64,000 nucleotides of DNA from Aerococcus sanguinicola (GTDB taxonomy: Bacteria > Bacillota > Bacilli > Lactobacillales > Aerococcaceae): positions 62,001 through 126,000 of the forward strand of contig NZ_VYWO01000001.1 in NCBI RefSeq assembly GCF_008726925.1. Reading direction: 5' to 3'. The position numbers were made by a program, and so were the translations under genes. Each line of letters begins with the position of its first letter. The first letter of the stretch is position 1. The notes under the pieces were generated by a model that did no database searches, had not been told where the DNA came from, and was given only the letters and a program-made list of their open reading frames with translations. This document shows positions 9,459 to 18,047 of this stretch, piece by piece.

Positions 9459-9476
9459 GCTTTAATTGAGAAAGAG

Positions 9477-9517
9477 AGAGGTTGGAGTTGGATAAGTTGA
9501 CTTCAACCTCTTTTTTT
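9477..9517 (+). terminator. Intrinsic terminator after tig
   Basis: AGAGGTTGGAGT pairs with ACTTCAACCTCT (one G.T), followed by seven T. It separates tig from clpX. Confidence 0.88.
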
Positions 9518-9558
9518 GACAAAATTAGTTGATGTGTAAGAAGGGAGAGAGGCAATAA

Positions 9559-10827
9559 ATGTTTAATGATGATACTGCTCAAGTCCATTGTTCCTTTTGT
9601 GGCAAGTCCCAAGACCAAGTCAACAAGATTATTGCTGGACCAGACGTCTACATCTGTAATGAATGTGTCAGCCTGTGCCAAGAAATAATTGATGACGAAG
9701 CCCAAATGGAAATTTCGGATGAACTGGTTATGGTAGACCCACCGAAACCAGCTGAAATTCATGAAGTCTTGGACCAATATGTTATCGGTCAAGAAGATGC
9801 TAAGAAAGCCTTATCCGTTGCCGTTTATAACCACTACAAGCGGGTCAATAGTAACCTTCAAACAGATAAGGATAAAGAAATGGAAGGGGTAGAGCTGCAG
9901 AAGTCTAATATCTGCCTCATTGGGCCAACGGGTTCCGGGAAGACTTACCTGGCCCAAACCCTAGCCCGCTTATTGAAGGTCCCCTTTGCTATTGCTGATG
10001 CGACCTCACTGACAGAAGCAGGCTATGTGGGAGAAGATGTGGAAAATATCTTGCTCAAACTCCTCCAAGCCGCTGACAATGACCCTGAACGTGCCCAGTA
10101 TGGCATCATCTATGTGGATGAAATTGATAAGATTGCCCGCAAATCTGAGAATGTTTCCATTACCCGGGATGTGAGCGGGGAAGGGGTCCAACAAGCCTTG
10201 CTCAAAATTTTGGAAGGAACAACTGCTAATGTTCCCCCACAAGGCGGTCGTAAGCACCCCCAACAAGAATTTATTGAATTGGATACCACGAACATCCTAT
10301 TCATCGTGGGCGGGGCCTTTGATGGCATTGAAAATATTGTTAAAGAGCGTCTGGGCGAACGGGTGATTGGCTTTGGCCAAACGGCAGGCCAAGAGAGCCC
10401 AGAGGAGAAGAAACAAATTCTTAATCATATTATTCCGCAAGACCTCCAGTCCTATGGTTTAATTCCAGAATTTATTGGCCGTTTACCGATTATCACGGTT
10501 CTGGATAAATTGACTGAGGAAGACTTGGTGCGGATTCTTTCCGAACCTAAGAATGCCTTGATTAAGCAATATAAACAATTGCTTGCCTTAGATGATGTGG
10601 ACCTTGAATTCACGGACGAAGCCCTCCAGGCGATTGCCAAGAAGGCTATCGAACGTAAAACAGGCGCCCGGGGCTTGCGAGCCATTATCGAAGAGAGCAT
10701 GATTGATATTATGTATGATATCCCTAGCCATGACCAGGCAGCTAAGGTAATCGTCACTGAAGACGTGATCAACCATGAGGCCCAGCCTGAGATTTTGGAT
10801 GCTGAGGGAAAGCGTGTGAAAGACTAA
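9559..10827 (+). CDS. clpX: ATP-dependent protease unfoldase ClpX
   Basis: AAA+ unfoldase that delivers tagged substrates to ClpP; 422 aa. The N-terminal zinc-binding domain has CSFCGKS and CNECVSLC. Walker A is [12 protein letters not shown] and Walker B is IIYVDEID. The pore and sensor regions include [22 protein letters not shown] and [21 protein letters not shown] matches the ClpP-contacting IGF loop. clpP is not in the window, as usual for clpX in this group. RBS GGGAGAGAGG. A terminator separates it from engB, though read-through is likely. Confidence 0.98.
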   Translation: MFNDDTAQVHCSFCGKSQDQVNKIIAGPDVYICNECVSLCQEIIDDEAQMEISDELVMVDPPKPAEIHEVLDQYVIGQEDAKKALSVAVYNHYKRVNSNLQTDKDKEMEGVELQKSNICLIGPTGSGKTYLAQTLARLLKVPFAIADATSLTEAGYVGEDVENILLKLLQAADNDPERAQYGIIYVDEIDKIARKSENVSITRDVSGEGVQQALLKILEGTTANVPPQGGRKHPQQEFIELDTTNILFIVGGAFDGIENIVKERLGERVIGFGQTAGQESPEEKKQILNHIIPQDLQSYGLIPEFIGRLPIITVLDKLTEEDLVRILSEPKNALIKQYKQLLALDDVDLEFTDEALQAIAKKAIERKTGARGLRAIIEESMIDIMYDIPSHDQAAKVIVTEDVINHEAQPEILDAEGKRVKD

Positions 10828-10845
10828 GTAGGGATAAGGACGTAA

Positions 10846-10880
10846 GAGGTTGGGAAGGACTCCCAGCCCCTTTCGTTTTT
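10846..10880 (+). terminator. Intrinsic terminator or attenuator between clpX and engB
   Basis: GGTTGGGA pairs with TCCCAGCC and is followed by TTTCGTTTTT. The engB RBS starts about 10 bp later with no clear promoter between, so partial read-through is likely. Confidence 0.75.
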
Positions 10881-10901
10881 ATTCAATAGGAGGCTAGGAC
10901 A

Positions 10902-11501
10902 ATGCAAGTTCATCAAGTAGAATTCTTAATCAGTGCGGTGCGGCCCGACCAATACCCGGAAGCGGACCGGCCCGAAATCGCTTTGGCTGGTCGGTCCAAT
11001 GTGGGCAAGAGTTCCTTCATCAATACCATGGTAAGGCGCAAAAACATTGCACGGACTTCAAGCAAACCAGGCAAAACCCAACAATTAAATTATTATGCCG
11101 TCGAGGATAGCCTCTATTTTGTCGATGTACCAGGCTACGGCTACGCCCGGGTCAGCAAGAGCGAAAAGAAGAAGTGGCGGGACATGCTGGACCAATACTT
11201 TATGACACGGCCTAACTTAGTGATGGCCCTTCTCTTGGTGGACTTCCGTCATGCGCCCAGCAAGGAAGATATCCAAATGAAGGATTTCTTCGAAACTTAT
11301 GAGATTCCATATTTTGTCATTGCTACGAAATCAGACAAGGTGAAACGGTCTCAATGGAACAAACACCTGGCTCAAATTAAGCAGGACTTAGACCTGGTGA
11401 CAGAAGATCAAATTCTACCCTTCTCTTCGAAGACAGCGGAGGCAAAGGATGAGGCCTGGGAGATTATTGAAGACGTGATTGCTGGGGCATATGACGACTA
11501 A
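10902..11501 (+). CDS. engB: Ribosome biogenesis GTPase YsxC/EngB
   Basis: Essential Era-like GTPase needed for assembly of the 50S subunit; 199 aa. G1 is GRSNVGKSS (residues 28-36), G2 has SKPGKTQ, G3 is DVPGYG and G4 is TKSD. The last segment FSSKTAEAKDEAW corresponds to G5 (SSKT). Strong AGGAGG nine bases before the ATG. Adjacent to clpX, the conserved neighbour order in Bacillota. Confidence 0.97.
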   Translation: MQVHQVEFLISAVRPDQYPEADRPEIALAGRSNVGKSSFINTMVRRKNIARTSSKPGKTQQLNYYAVEDSLYFVDVPGYGYARVSKSEKKKWRDMLDQYFMTRPNLVMALLLVDFRHAPSKEDIQMKDFFETYEIPYFVIATKSDKVKRSQWNKHLAQIKQDLDLVTEDQILPFSSKTAEAKDEAWEIIEDVIAGAYDD

Positions 11502-11509
11502 GCCTTTTC

Positions 11510-11538
11510 TTGCAATTGGATAGAACTTGAAGTATACT
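11510..11538 (+). promoter_or_regulatory. Sigma-A promoter of dnaG-sigA
   Basis: TTGCAA, 17-bp spacer, TATACT, ending 39 bp before the dnaG start. This makes dnaG-sigA the main transcription unit (macromolecular synthesis operon without rpsU). Confidence 0.7.
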
Positions 11539-11577
11539 ATAGAATGCACAATCCTATGGCATTAAGAGGGTGAACCA

Positions 11578-13443
11578 GTGGCAAAAGCAATACCTAATGA
11601 AGTGGTTCAGTCGGTTAGAGAGCAAGTCGATATCCTAGACATTGTGGGAGAATATGTGGACTTGCAGAAGCGGGGGAAAAACTACTTTGGCAAGTGTCCC
11701 TTCCATGATGAGCGGACGCCATCTTTTTCTGTTGAGGCTGACCAGCAATTTTTTAAGTGCTTTTCTTGCGGCCGGGGTGGCAATGTCTTCTCTTTTATTA
11801 TGGATATTGAAGGGCTTTCCTTCCCTGAAGCTGTCGCAAGCGTTGCGATGAAAGGGCATGCCAGTGTCAACTTTGACTTTGACCTTACAGCCAAGCAGCA
11901 GACGAGGCGGTCCCCAGAAGAAGAGAACTTGATTGCTATTCATGAGGCGGCAAAGGACTTCTACCATTATCTCTTGACAGTGACCCAGTATGGGCAAGGA
12001 GCCATGGCCTATTTAAAAGGCCGGGGTTTTAGTCAAGAGACTATCAACCGCTATCAAATAGGGATAGCTCCAGAGGATGGCCAATTATCCTACCAGCATC
12101 TGCTGACTAAGGGCTTCACAGATGAAGCGCTCCTGGCTTCTGGCATTTTTATCCGGAGTGACTATGACCACCAGCTGCGCGATCGCTTCTCTGGTCGCTT
12201 GATCTTTCCCTTGCGCAGTCCGGAAGGGGAGACGGTGGCTTTCTCTGGCCGCATCTTGCCCCAGGAATCTGGGACTCAGAGTGACCAGGCCAAGTATTTA
12301 AATAGCCCGGAAACAGCGATCTTCCAGAAGAGTCATTTTCTATTTAACCTCGACCTCGCCCGACCAGAGATTCGGCGGGTCAAGGAAGTGATTCTTTTTG
12401 AAGGCTTTATGGATGTGATTAAGGCCAGTGAAGCGGGGATCAAGAATGGCCTGGCTTCGATGGGAACGAGCTTGACATCGGCGCACATCCAGATGGTCCG
12501 ACGCCAGACTAAGGAAGTTCTCTTGGCCTATGATGGGGATAAACCTGGGATCGAAGCGGCTTATCGGGCGCTTGACCACTTTAGTGAGCAAGCGCCTGAC
12601 CTAAAGATCCAAGTTTGTGTCTTTCCTGACCAGATGGACCCGGATGAATATATTGAACGCTATGGGAGCGAGCAGTTTGGTCACTTCATTGTCAACCAGC
12701 GCTTGTCTGTGATGCATTTTTACCGGTATTACTACCGCTTGCACTATGACTTAGGGACCGATTCAGGCAAACTTCAATACATTGAGGCAATTATCGAGCG
12801 GATTGCTCGTTTAGATTCAGCAGTGGAGCAGGAGCTCTACCTCAAAGAACTTAGCGAAGAGACCCAGCTCGCCCTTGACAGCCTCAAAGACCAGCTCCTA
12901 CAGGTCCAGCAGACGGTTTCGCGGCCAAGTCAAACGGGGGAGAGGCAGGCAGAAGAAGCAGTGGCCAGCTCCTGGCTGGGACCGTCGAGCCAGCCTGCCC
13001 AAGAGGCCTATAGTCCCTTAGAAATTAATGAAATGCACTTATTTAATCGTTTATTGAAGCAGGATGATGCTTGGCTTATGCTTAAAGTTAAGTATCCAGA
13101 CTTCCAATTTCAGTCGGTCAAGATGCAGACCCTCTTTACCTTGCTCGAAGCCTTCCGCCAGGACCAGGGGGCCAATTATTCACCCCAGGCTTTTTATAAC
13201 CGCTTACTCGACCAAGCTGACCAAGCCTTGTTGGTGGAAATTTATTGCTTGGATATGCCTGAAGAAGTGAGTGAAGCAGAGCTAGAGGACCTGGTCTATA
13301 ATATAAGAACTAAGACAGACTTAAAGGGTCAGTTAGCCGCACTCAAGGACGAGATGGAACAGGCGAAGCTGACTAACGACCAAGCGCGAATCGGCGACTT
13401 AAACCTCAAACGGATTCAAATATTGAGACAGATGAAAAGATAA
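11578..13443 (+). CDS. dnaG: DNA primase
   Basis: Makes RNA primers at the replication fork; 621 aa. The N-terminal zinc-binding domain is a CHC2 type: CPFHDERTPSFSV then FKCFSCGRGGNVFSF. The Toprim core (about residues 260-345) has FEGFMDVIKA with the catalytic Glu and LAYDGDKPG with the metal-binding DxD-like motif. The C-terminal helicase-binding domain is divergent, as usual. The start is GTG with GAGGGTGA upstream; no earlier start fits. It is followed 18 bp later by sigA, the standard arrangement. Confidence 0.97.
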   Translation: MAKAIPNEVVQSVREQVDILDIVGEYVDLQKRGKNYFGKCPFHDERTPSFSVEADQQFFKCFSCGRGGNVFSFIMDIEGLSFPEAVASVAMKGHASVNFDFDLTAKQQTRRSPEEENLIAIHEAAKDFYHYLLTVTQYGQGAMAYLKGRGFSQETINRYQIGIAPEDGQLSYQHLLTKGFTDEALLASGIFIRSDYDHQLRDRFSGRLIFPLRSPEGETVAFSGRILPQESGTQSDQAKYLNSPETAIFQKSHFLFNLDLARPEIRRVKEVILFEGFMDVIKASEAGIKNGLASMGTSLTSAHIQMVRRQTKEVLLAYDGDKPGIEAAYRALDHFSEQAPDLKIQVCVFPDQMDPDEYIERYGSEQFGHFIVNQRLSVMHFYRYYYRLHYDLGTDSGKLQYIEAIIERIARLDSAVEQELYLKELSEETQLALDSLKDQLLQVQQTVSRPSQTGERQAEEAVASSWLGPSSQPAQEAYSPLEINEMHLFNRLLKQDDAWLMLKVKYPDFQFQSVKMQTLFTLLEAFRQDQGANYSPQAFYNRLLDQADQALLVEIYCLDMPEEVSEAELEDLVYNIRTKTDLKGQLAALKDEMEQAKLTNDQARIGDLNLKRIQILRQMKR

Positions 13444-13461
13444 CAAATGGGGGAGATTTAT

Positions 13462-14688
13462 TTGGCTAAAACAGACGATAAAAAACCAAGTTTGAAGCAG
13501 GCAAGCAAAGCATTAATCAATGAAAAACGTATTTTTGGGTCGATTCGCTATGACGAATTAAGTGATAGCATTGCCCAACCTTATGGCCTCAATGACAAAG
13601 AAATTGATGACTTGATTGAGCAGTTCGAAGAGGCGGGTGTCGCTGTGGTTGACAATGATGGGGGCCCAACCAACCGCCAATTGCAACGGACAGCTGAGAA
13701 ATCGGATGATATCAAAAAAGAAGAAATTGATGACGATACCATCGATGAAATTGTCGATAAGGATAAAAAGACCAGCAAGAAGTCAGATACAAAGAATAAA
13801 CAGGATAAAAAAGCCAAAGACAAGGAAGAAGACGAAACGAGTATTCCTGCTAATGTCAAAATGAATGACCCTGTCCGGATGTACTTAAAGGAAATCGGTC
13901 GGGTGTCCCTTCTGACAGCTGATGAAGAAGTCGCTTTGGCTAAGCGCATTGAAGAAGGTGATCCGATTGCCAAGCAGGAACTAGCTGAAGCCAACCTTCG
14001 TCTGGTAGTCTCGATCGCCAAGCGTTATGTCGGCCGGGGGATGTCCTTCCTTGACCTCATTCAGGAAGGGAATATGGGCCTCATGAAAGCAGTTGAAAAG
14101 TTTGACTACACCAAGGGCTTTAAGTTCTCAACTTATGCTACTTGGTGGATCCGTCAAGCCATCACCCGTTCGATCGCTGACCAGGCCCGGACGATCCGGA
14201 TTCCTGTTCATATGGTAGAGACCATTAACAAGTTGGTTCGTATCCAGCGCCAACTCCTCCAAGACTTGGGCCGTGAACCCACACCGGAGGAAATTGGGGC
14301 AGAAATGGACCTGCCAACAGAAAAAGTCCGCAATATCATGAAGATTTCCCAAGAAACAGTTTCTCTAGAGACGCCTATTGGGGAAGAAGATGACTCCCAC
14401 TTGGGGGACTTCATTGAAGACAATGAAGCCATGAGTCCAGAAGATTTCACTTCCCAAGAAATGCTCAAGGAACAGCTCAATGAGGTCTTGGACACCCTAA
14501 CAGACCGGGAAGAGAATGTTCTACGTTTACGCTTTGGTCTGGAAGACGGTCAATCCAAGACATTGGAACAAGTCGGTAAGCAATTCGGCGTGACCCGGGA
14601 ACGGATCCGTCAGATTGAAGCGAAAGCCTTGCGCAAGCTACGTCATCCTTCCCGCTCTAAACAATTGAAGGACTTCATGGAAGAATAA
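13462..14688 (+). CDS. sigA: Primary RNA polymerase sigma factor SigA/RpoD
   Basis: Housekeeping sigma factor, 408 aa from the chosen start. Region 1.1 is followed by a long charged linker (about residues 75-130) made of Lys, Asp and Glu. Region 1.2 is [16 protein letters not shown]. Region 2 has the -10 reading segment [16 protein letters not shown]. Region 4 ends with [17 protein letters not shown], the -35 reading helix. I prefer TTG at 13462 because GGGGGAG lies six bases before it; the in-frame ATG at 13447 lies only 4 bp after the dnaG stop and lacks a ribosome-binding site, adding five residues. Second gene of the dnaG operon. Confidence 0.96.
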   Translation: MAKTDDKKPSLKQASKALINEKRIFGSIRYDELSDSIAQPYGLNDKEIDDLIEQFEEAGVAVVDNDGGPTNRQLQRTAEKSDDIKKEEIDDDTIDEIVDKDKKTSKKSDTKNKQDKKAKDKEEDETSIPANVKMNDPVRMYLKEIGRVSLLTADEEVALAKRIEEGDPIAKQELAEANLRLVVSIAKRYVGRGMSFLDLIQEGNMGLMKAVEKFDYTKGFKFSTYATWWIRQAITRSIADQARTIRIPVHMVETINKLVRIQRQLLQDLGREPTPEEIGAEMDLPTEKVRNIMKISQETVSLETPIGEEDDSHLGDFIEDNEAMSPEDFTSQEMLKEQLNEVLDTLTDREENVLRLRFGLEDGQSKTLEQVGKQFGVTRERIRQIEAKALRKLRHPSRSKQLKDFMEE

Positions 14689-14700
14689 TACAGCAATGAG

Positions 14701-14730
14701 GAGGTCTGGCCTTGGCCGACCTCTTTTTTT
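14701..14730 (+). terminator. Intrinsic terminator after sigA
   Basis: GAGGTC-T-GGCC ... GGCC-GACCTC followed by a run of T. It overlaps the stop of the convergent SGNH hydrolase gene. Confidence 0.92.
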
Positions 14731-15334
14731 AGACCCGTATTTGTTCCAGCTTTTCCTTGATTTTTTGGCTTAAGTAATGGTGGCCAGAGGGGCTGAAGTG
14801 GATATGGTCCTCTCTAAAGTATTTGCTAGGCTGACTTTCAAAGACCTGGGCAAAGCTTAGAAAGTGAGCTTGCTTGCCTAGGCACTGTCTAAACATAATC
14901 TGGAAATCGAGGAGACGTTCTTGGAGCAGGGGGTCTTCAAAGCCCGCAGTCACATCTAAAAAAAGGATAAACTTGGGTGCAAAATGACTTTGGACTTGGT
15001 CTAAGAGCCTGTTGAAGTCTTGAGGCCAGTTCCCTAAGTAGTTCTGCCATTCGTCCGTAGTTAATTGCCGGTGAAAATAGATATCGTTAATGCCAGCACC
15101 AATCACGAGGCCATCGATAGCATCTAACTGGTCTAAATTGGGGCGGAGATCGGACCAAATATCTTTAAACTGAGCTCCCTTATAGGCTTTATTAATTGCT
15201 GTATAGGGAAGACCCTCTTCTCGCCATATCTCTTCAAGCTGGGCAACAAAGCCCTGGCCTAGATCATCTGAACGTTTAGCTTGGTTACGGCCAGCAGCAA
15301 CTTGACTATCACCGATAAATAAAATCGTATGCAT
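14729..15334 (-). CDS. SGNH/GDSL-family hydrolase
   Basis: Small cytosolic esterase or lipase-like enzyme of the SGNH superfamily, 201 aa. Block I is ILFIGDSQVAAGR with the nucleophilic Ser in GDS. Block III has GAGINDIYF with the oxyanion Asn. Block V is DHIHFSPSGHHYLSQ with the catalytic Asp-x-x-His. A Gly that serves as block II oxyanion donor is not obvious. No signal peptide is present, so it acts in the cytoplasm on an unknown ester. The ATG at 15334 is preferred to the GTG at 15343 because AGGGAGG lies eight bases before the ATG and abuts the GTG. Divergent from the DegV gene. Confidence 0.85.
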   Translation of the reverse strand: MHTILFIGDSQVAAGRNQAKRSDDLGQGFVAQLEEIWREEGLPYTAINKAYKGAQFKDIWSDLRPNLDQLDAIDGLVIGAGINDIYFHRQLTTDEWQNYLGNWPQDFNRLLDQVQSHFAPKFILFLDVTAGFEDPLLQERLLDFQIMFRQCLGKQAHFLSFAQVFESQPSKYFREDHIHFSPSGHHYLSQKIKEKLEQIRV

Positions 15335-15414
15335 GGTAAGCACCTCCCTATCCTTATTTTACACGAAAAGTTTGCCTAAGCAATTTTGGTATTTATTTTT
15401 TAGTGAATAAAAAA

Positions 15415-15443
15415 TTGTTTTTATAAAAACAGTATGTTAAAAT
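15415..15443 (+). promoter_or_regulatory. Sigma-A promoter of the degV-type gene
   Basis: TTGTTT, 17-bp spacer, TAAAAT, 43 bp before the start. The -35 hexamer is weak. Confidence 0.5.
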
Positions 15444-15485
15444 TATAAAGAATGACAGTTTCCTATGAGAAAGGGGAGAAAAGGC

Positions 15486-16361
15486 ATGTCAAAGATCGCA
15501 ATTCTCTGCGATAGTTTAGCCTATCTTGATCCGGCTTTTAAAGAAGAACATGATATTTTTGTGGTTCCACTGTCCGTAACGTTTTCTGATGGGACCTACC
15601 GTGACATGGTAGATATTGATGATGAAACATTCTATGCTAAGGTCGAAGCGACTGGTGAATTTCCGAAGTCATCCCAACCGAGCCCAGGTGCTTTTATGGA
15701 AGCCTTCGATGAGATCCAAGCTAAGGGCTACGACCAAGTTTTGGCTATTATGGTGACGCCTCGCGCTTCGGGCACCTTTGAGACCTTGAAGATGGCGGCT
15801 GACCAGGAGGAAGATCTCGAAGTCTATCCCTTTAATTCGCAAATTGGTCTTCAAGCCCAAAGTTATTATATTGAAGAAGCAGTGAAAGAGCGTGACCAAG
15901 GACGGTCGATCGAAGAGATCGTAAATAACCTAAACAAACTTCATCCCTACAGTAAGCTTTATGTGATCCTGGATGATGTCCGCTATGTGCTTAAGGGCGG
16001 ACGATTGGGCTCGGCTGCGACAGCCTTGGTTAACTTCCTTAAGATCAAACCAATTGTCAAAGTCGGTCAAGACCGCCTAGAATTATCTGCTCGCACGCGT
16101 AGTTTAAAGAAGGCTATCCAACGAGTTGTTGAAAGTTTAGAAGCGGATGCCAGCAAGGGTCTCCCTTTACGGGCTACAATTTCAGGACGCAAAGATTTTG
16201 AGCCCTACCAGTCACTTAAAGCCATGGTCCAAGAGAAATTCCCTGATATACGCTTAGAAGAAGGGATTATTGGGCCAACGGTAGGCGTCCATAGTGGGCC
16301 GAATGCCTTTGCTTTGATGTGGAGTATTGATACAGATAAACAATCTTTAGAAGATTTATAA
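15486..16361 (+). CDS. DegV-family fatty-acid-binding protein (FakB-like)
   Basis: DegV proteins bind one fatty acid; FakB members present it to the kinase FakA so that exogenous fatty acids enter phospholipids. At 291 aa it has the family length. The N-terminal segment IAILCDSLAYLDP matches the family's opening (usually xDSxxDL), with PLSVTFSDGTYRD next and FPKSSQPSPGAFMEAF carrying the conserved S-Q-P-S. PRASGTFETLKMA is the second conserved region, and HSGPNAFALMW ends the domain. The ATG at 15486 is chosen over one at 15465 because AAGGGGAG precedes it at seven bases. No fakA neighbour; the following gene is a FabF-like synthase. FakB activity is inference. Confidence 0.85.
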   Translation: MSKIAILCDSLAYLDPAFKEEHDIFVVPLSVTFSDGTYRDMVDIDDETFYAKVEATGEFPKSSQPSPGAFMEAFDEIQAKGYDQVLAIMVTPRASGTFETLKMAADQEEDLEVYPFNSQIGLQAQSYYIEEAVKERDQGRSIEEIVNNLNKLHPYSKLYVILDDVRYVLKGGRLGSAATALVNFLKIKPIVKVGQDRLELSARTRSLKKAIQRVVESLEADASKGLPLRATISGRKDFEPYQSLKAMVQEKFPDIRLEEGIIGPTVGVHSGPNAFALMWSIDTDKQSLEDL

Positions 16362-16369
16362 CAGGCTGG

Positions 16370-16401
16370 AGGCTTGGTAGGGTATGAGCCAAGCCTTTTT
16401 T
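16370..16401 (+). terminator. Intrinsic terminator after the degV-type gene
   Basis: AGGCTTGG pairs with CCAAGCCT followed by six T. The fabF-like start is 27 bp further on with no clear promoter, so some read-through is expected. Confidence 0.88.
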
Positions 16402-16427
16402 GTTGAATGAATGAGGAGAGGTGACGC

Positions 16428-17651
16428 ATGACGCAACGTGTTGTGGTGACAGCTATGGCGGCGATTAGCCCACTAGGTCGCAGTTTAGAAGAGAATTGGC
16501 AGTGTCTGCAAGAAGGAAGGCATGGCATTCGAAGCTTTGAGGAGCTGGGAATAGCAGCTAAGGGAGGTCTGGGCGTCAGTGTTTGCGCCCCTATCCCAGA
16601 TCGTGAACTCAATGTTGATTCTTATGCAGCTGAGGAACTTTACCTTTCTTTAGCCCATGAAGTCGCCCAGTCTTGCTACCAGCAGAGTGCTATGCAGGCA
16701 AAGGATTTTTCTGCTTATCGGGCAGGGGTTTATTTTGGGAATGGGCTAGGTGGCTTGAGAACAGTTGAAGGTGCAATTGCAGGCCAGTTGCCTAGCCAGC
16801 TTTTTCTTTCCAACCTAGCCGGACAGACGGCCTTATCTCTGGCCCAGTCTTTAAACTTTAGGGGACCTGCCTTGGGGATTTCGACAGCCTTTGCCTCTTC
16901 TAATTCTGCGATTGGTGAGGCCTTTCGCGCTATCAAGACAGGTCATTTAGATCTTGCATTAGCTGGAGGGAGCGAATCTTGCCTAAATTCCAGTGGCCTA
17001 GCTTTTTTTGATAATTTAACAGCTCTCAGTCACCAGGCTGATCCCAATCGGGCCTCGATTCCTTTTGACCGGGACCGTGACGGCTTTGTCATGGGGGAGG
17101 GGGCAGCCTTTTTAATCTTGGAATCGCTAGCTTCGGCCCAGGCTCGTCGGGCACCTATTTATGGCGAAATACTGGGTTACGGGGCCTCCAGCGATGCCTA
17201 TCATTTAACGGCTCCGGCCCCGCATGCCCAGGGGCTCGGTCAAGCCATGCGCCAAGCCTTGGAAGAAGCTCAGCTGCCGGCAGAAGCCATCGCTTATATC
17301 AATGCCCATGGGACATCGACGGCTGCTAACGATGCCAGTGAAACGGAAGCCATCAAAGCGGTCTTTGCAGACCATGCCCAAGCCTTAGCAGTTTCATCAA
17401 CCAAGTCCTTTACGGGGCATTTATTAGGGGCAGCTGGCGCGATTGAAGCTATTTTTACGCTCATGGCCTTGACTAAACAATTTATCCCCCCAACATTGGG
17501 CTTACAACATGCGGACCAGGGACTTGACCTTGATTATGTGCCCGAACGTGGGCGGTCTGCTAATTTTCAGTATGCCCTAAGCAATAGTGCGGGCTTTGGT
17601 GGACATAATGCGGTTCTCTGTTTTAAAAAATATGAGCAGGATAAGTCATAA
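16428..17651 (+). CDS. FabF-like beta-ketoacyl-ACP synthase lacking the catalytic cysteine
   Basis: Thiolase-fold condensing enzyme, 407 aa, close in length and motif order to FabF. In FabF the active site reads T-A-C-T/A-S; here it is STAFASS, with Phe155 (TTT, 16890-16892) where the acyl-accepting Cys should be. The other catalytic residues are intact: NAHGTST with His294, and TKSFTGH with Lys326 and His331. DRDGFVMGEGA and the GHLLGAAGAIE loop are also normal. Without Cys it cannot form the acyl-enzyme, so normal condensation is unlikely. Malonyl-ACP decarboxylation, a chain-length-factor-like partner role, or a damaged allele are possible. It is isolated from other fab genes. RBS GAGGAGAGG. 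Confidence 0.9.
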   Translation: MTQRVVVTAMAAISPLGRSLEENWQCLQEGRHGIRSFEELGIAAKGGLGVSVCAPIPDRELNVDSYAAEELYLSLAHEVAQSCYQQSAMQAKDFSAYRAGVYFGNGLGGLRTVEGAIAGQLPSQLFLSNLAGQTALSLAQSLNFRGPALGISTAFASSNSAIGEAFRAIKTGHLDLALAGGSESCLNSSGLAFFDNLTALSHQADPNRASIPFDRDRDGFVMGEGAAFLILESLASAQARRAPIYGEILGYGASSDAYHLTAPAPHAQGLGQAMRQALEEAQLPAEAIAYINAHGTSTAANDASETEAIKAVFADHAQALAVSSTKSFTGHLLGAAGAIEAIFTLMALTKQFIPPTLGLQHADQGLDLDYVPERGRSANFQYALSNSAGFGGHNAVLCFKKYEQDKS

Positions 17652-17655
17652 ACTA

Positions 17656-17684
17656 TTGCCTAAATAAGAAATAAATGTTATAAT
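17656..17684 (+). promoter_or_regulatory. Sigma-A promoter of tRNA-Sec
   Basis: TTGCCT, 17-bp spacer, consensus TATAAT, starting 5 bp after the fabF-like stop and ending 12 bp before the tRNA. Confidence 0.8.
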
Positions 17685-17696
17685 AGACTTTGTCCT

Positions 17697-17793
17697 GGGA
17701 GCGGATGGGTTCTGGTGTTCCCTCTGGTCTTCAAAACCAGTATAAGGAGTTAGAAGCTTCTTGGGTGAGTTCGATTCTCACACGTTCCCGCCA
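17697..17793 (+). tRNA. selC: tRNA-Sec (anticodon TCA), selenocysteine tRNA
   Basis: 97-nt tRNA with encoded CCA. The anticodon arm is CTGGT-CTTCAAA-ACCAG, giving anticodon TCA, which reads UGA; the CTTCAAA loop is the same as in E. coli selC. The acceptor arm pairs GGGAGCG with CGTTCCC (one G.T), and discriminator G precedes CCA. A long variable arm pairs AAGGAG with CTTCTT. The T arm is GTGAG-TTCGATT-CTCAC. The D arm has GGG...CCC around TCTGGTG. It has its own promoter and terminator. The gene implies SelA, SelB and SelD elsewhere in the genome; none is in the window. Confidence 0.94.
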
Positions 17794-17804
17794 AAGACTA
17801 TTAT

Positions 17805-17846
17805 CCCAGTTTGGAAGCCAAACAGGCTTTCCAAGCTGGGCTTTTT
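17805..17846 (+). terminator. Intrinsic terminator of tRNA-Sec
   Basis: CCCAGTTTGGAAGCC pairs with GGCTTTCCAAGCTGGG, followed by CTTTTT. Confidence 0.9.
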
Positions 17847-17878
17847 CATATTGAGAAAGCAAGCCATCTAAAATCTAC

Positions 17879-17908
17879 TTGACAGGCGCTGACTTAAAGA
17901 GGTAAAAT
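17879..17908 (+). promoter_or_regulatory. Sigma-A promoter of tRNA-Arg
   Basis: Consensus TTGACA, 18-bp spacer, TAAAAT. A TATAAT directly downstream has a spacer too long to be the main -10. Confidence 0.72.
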
Positions 17909-17922
17909 ATAATTTGTGAGTT

Positions 17923-17996
17923 CTCGGGGTAGCTCAGCTGGATAGAGCACCGGTCTTCTAAACCGTAGGTCGCGAGTTCGAATCTCGCTCTCGAGG
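17923..17996 (+). tRNA. tRNA-Arg (anticodon TCT)
   Basis: 74-nt cloverleaf without encoded CCA. D arm is GCTC...GAGC. The anticodon loop CTTCTAA gives TCT, reading AGA/AGG. T arm is GCGAG-TTCGAAT-CTCGC. Acceptor CTCGGGG pairs with TCTCGAG with two G.T pairs, and the first pair is C-G. The outer pair of the anticodon stem is a C/T mismatch. These are minor oddities; the fold is otherwise sound. Confidence 0.93.
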
Positions 17997-18000
17997 TCAA

Positions 18001-18035
18001 AAAATGCTGACTTGTTAATGAGTCAGCATTTTTTT
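18001..18035. terminator. Bidirectional intrinsic terminator
   Basis: AATGCTGACT pairs with AGTCAGCATT, with A- and T-runs on both sides. It serves tRNA-Arg and the convergent OYE-family gene. Confidence 0.92.
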
Positions 18036-18047
18036 ATGGGGATTTTT

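Noticed and set aside
16428-17651. Selenocysteine in the FabF-like protein, given the nearby tRNA-Sec
   Set aside because: The active-site codon is TTT (Phe), not TGA, and the frame is continuous.
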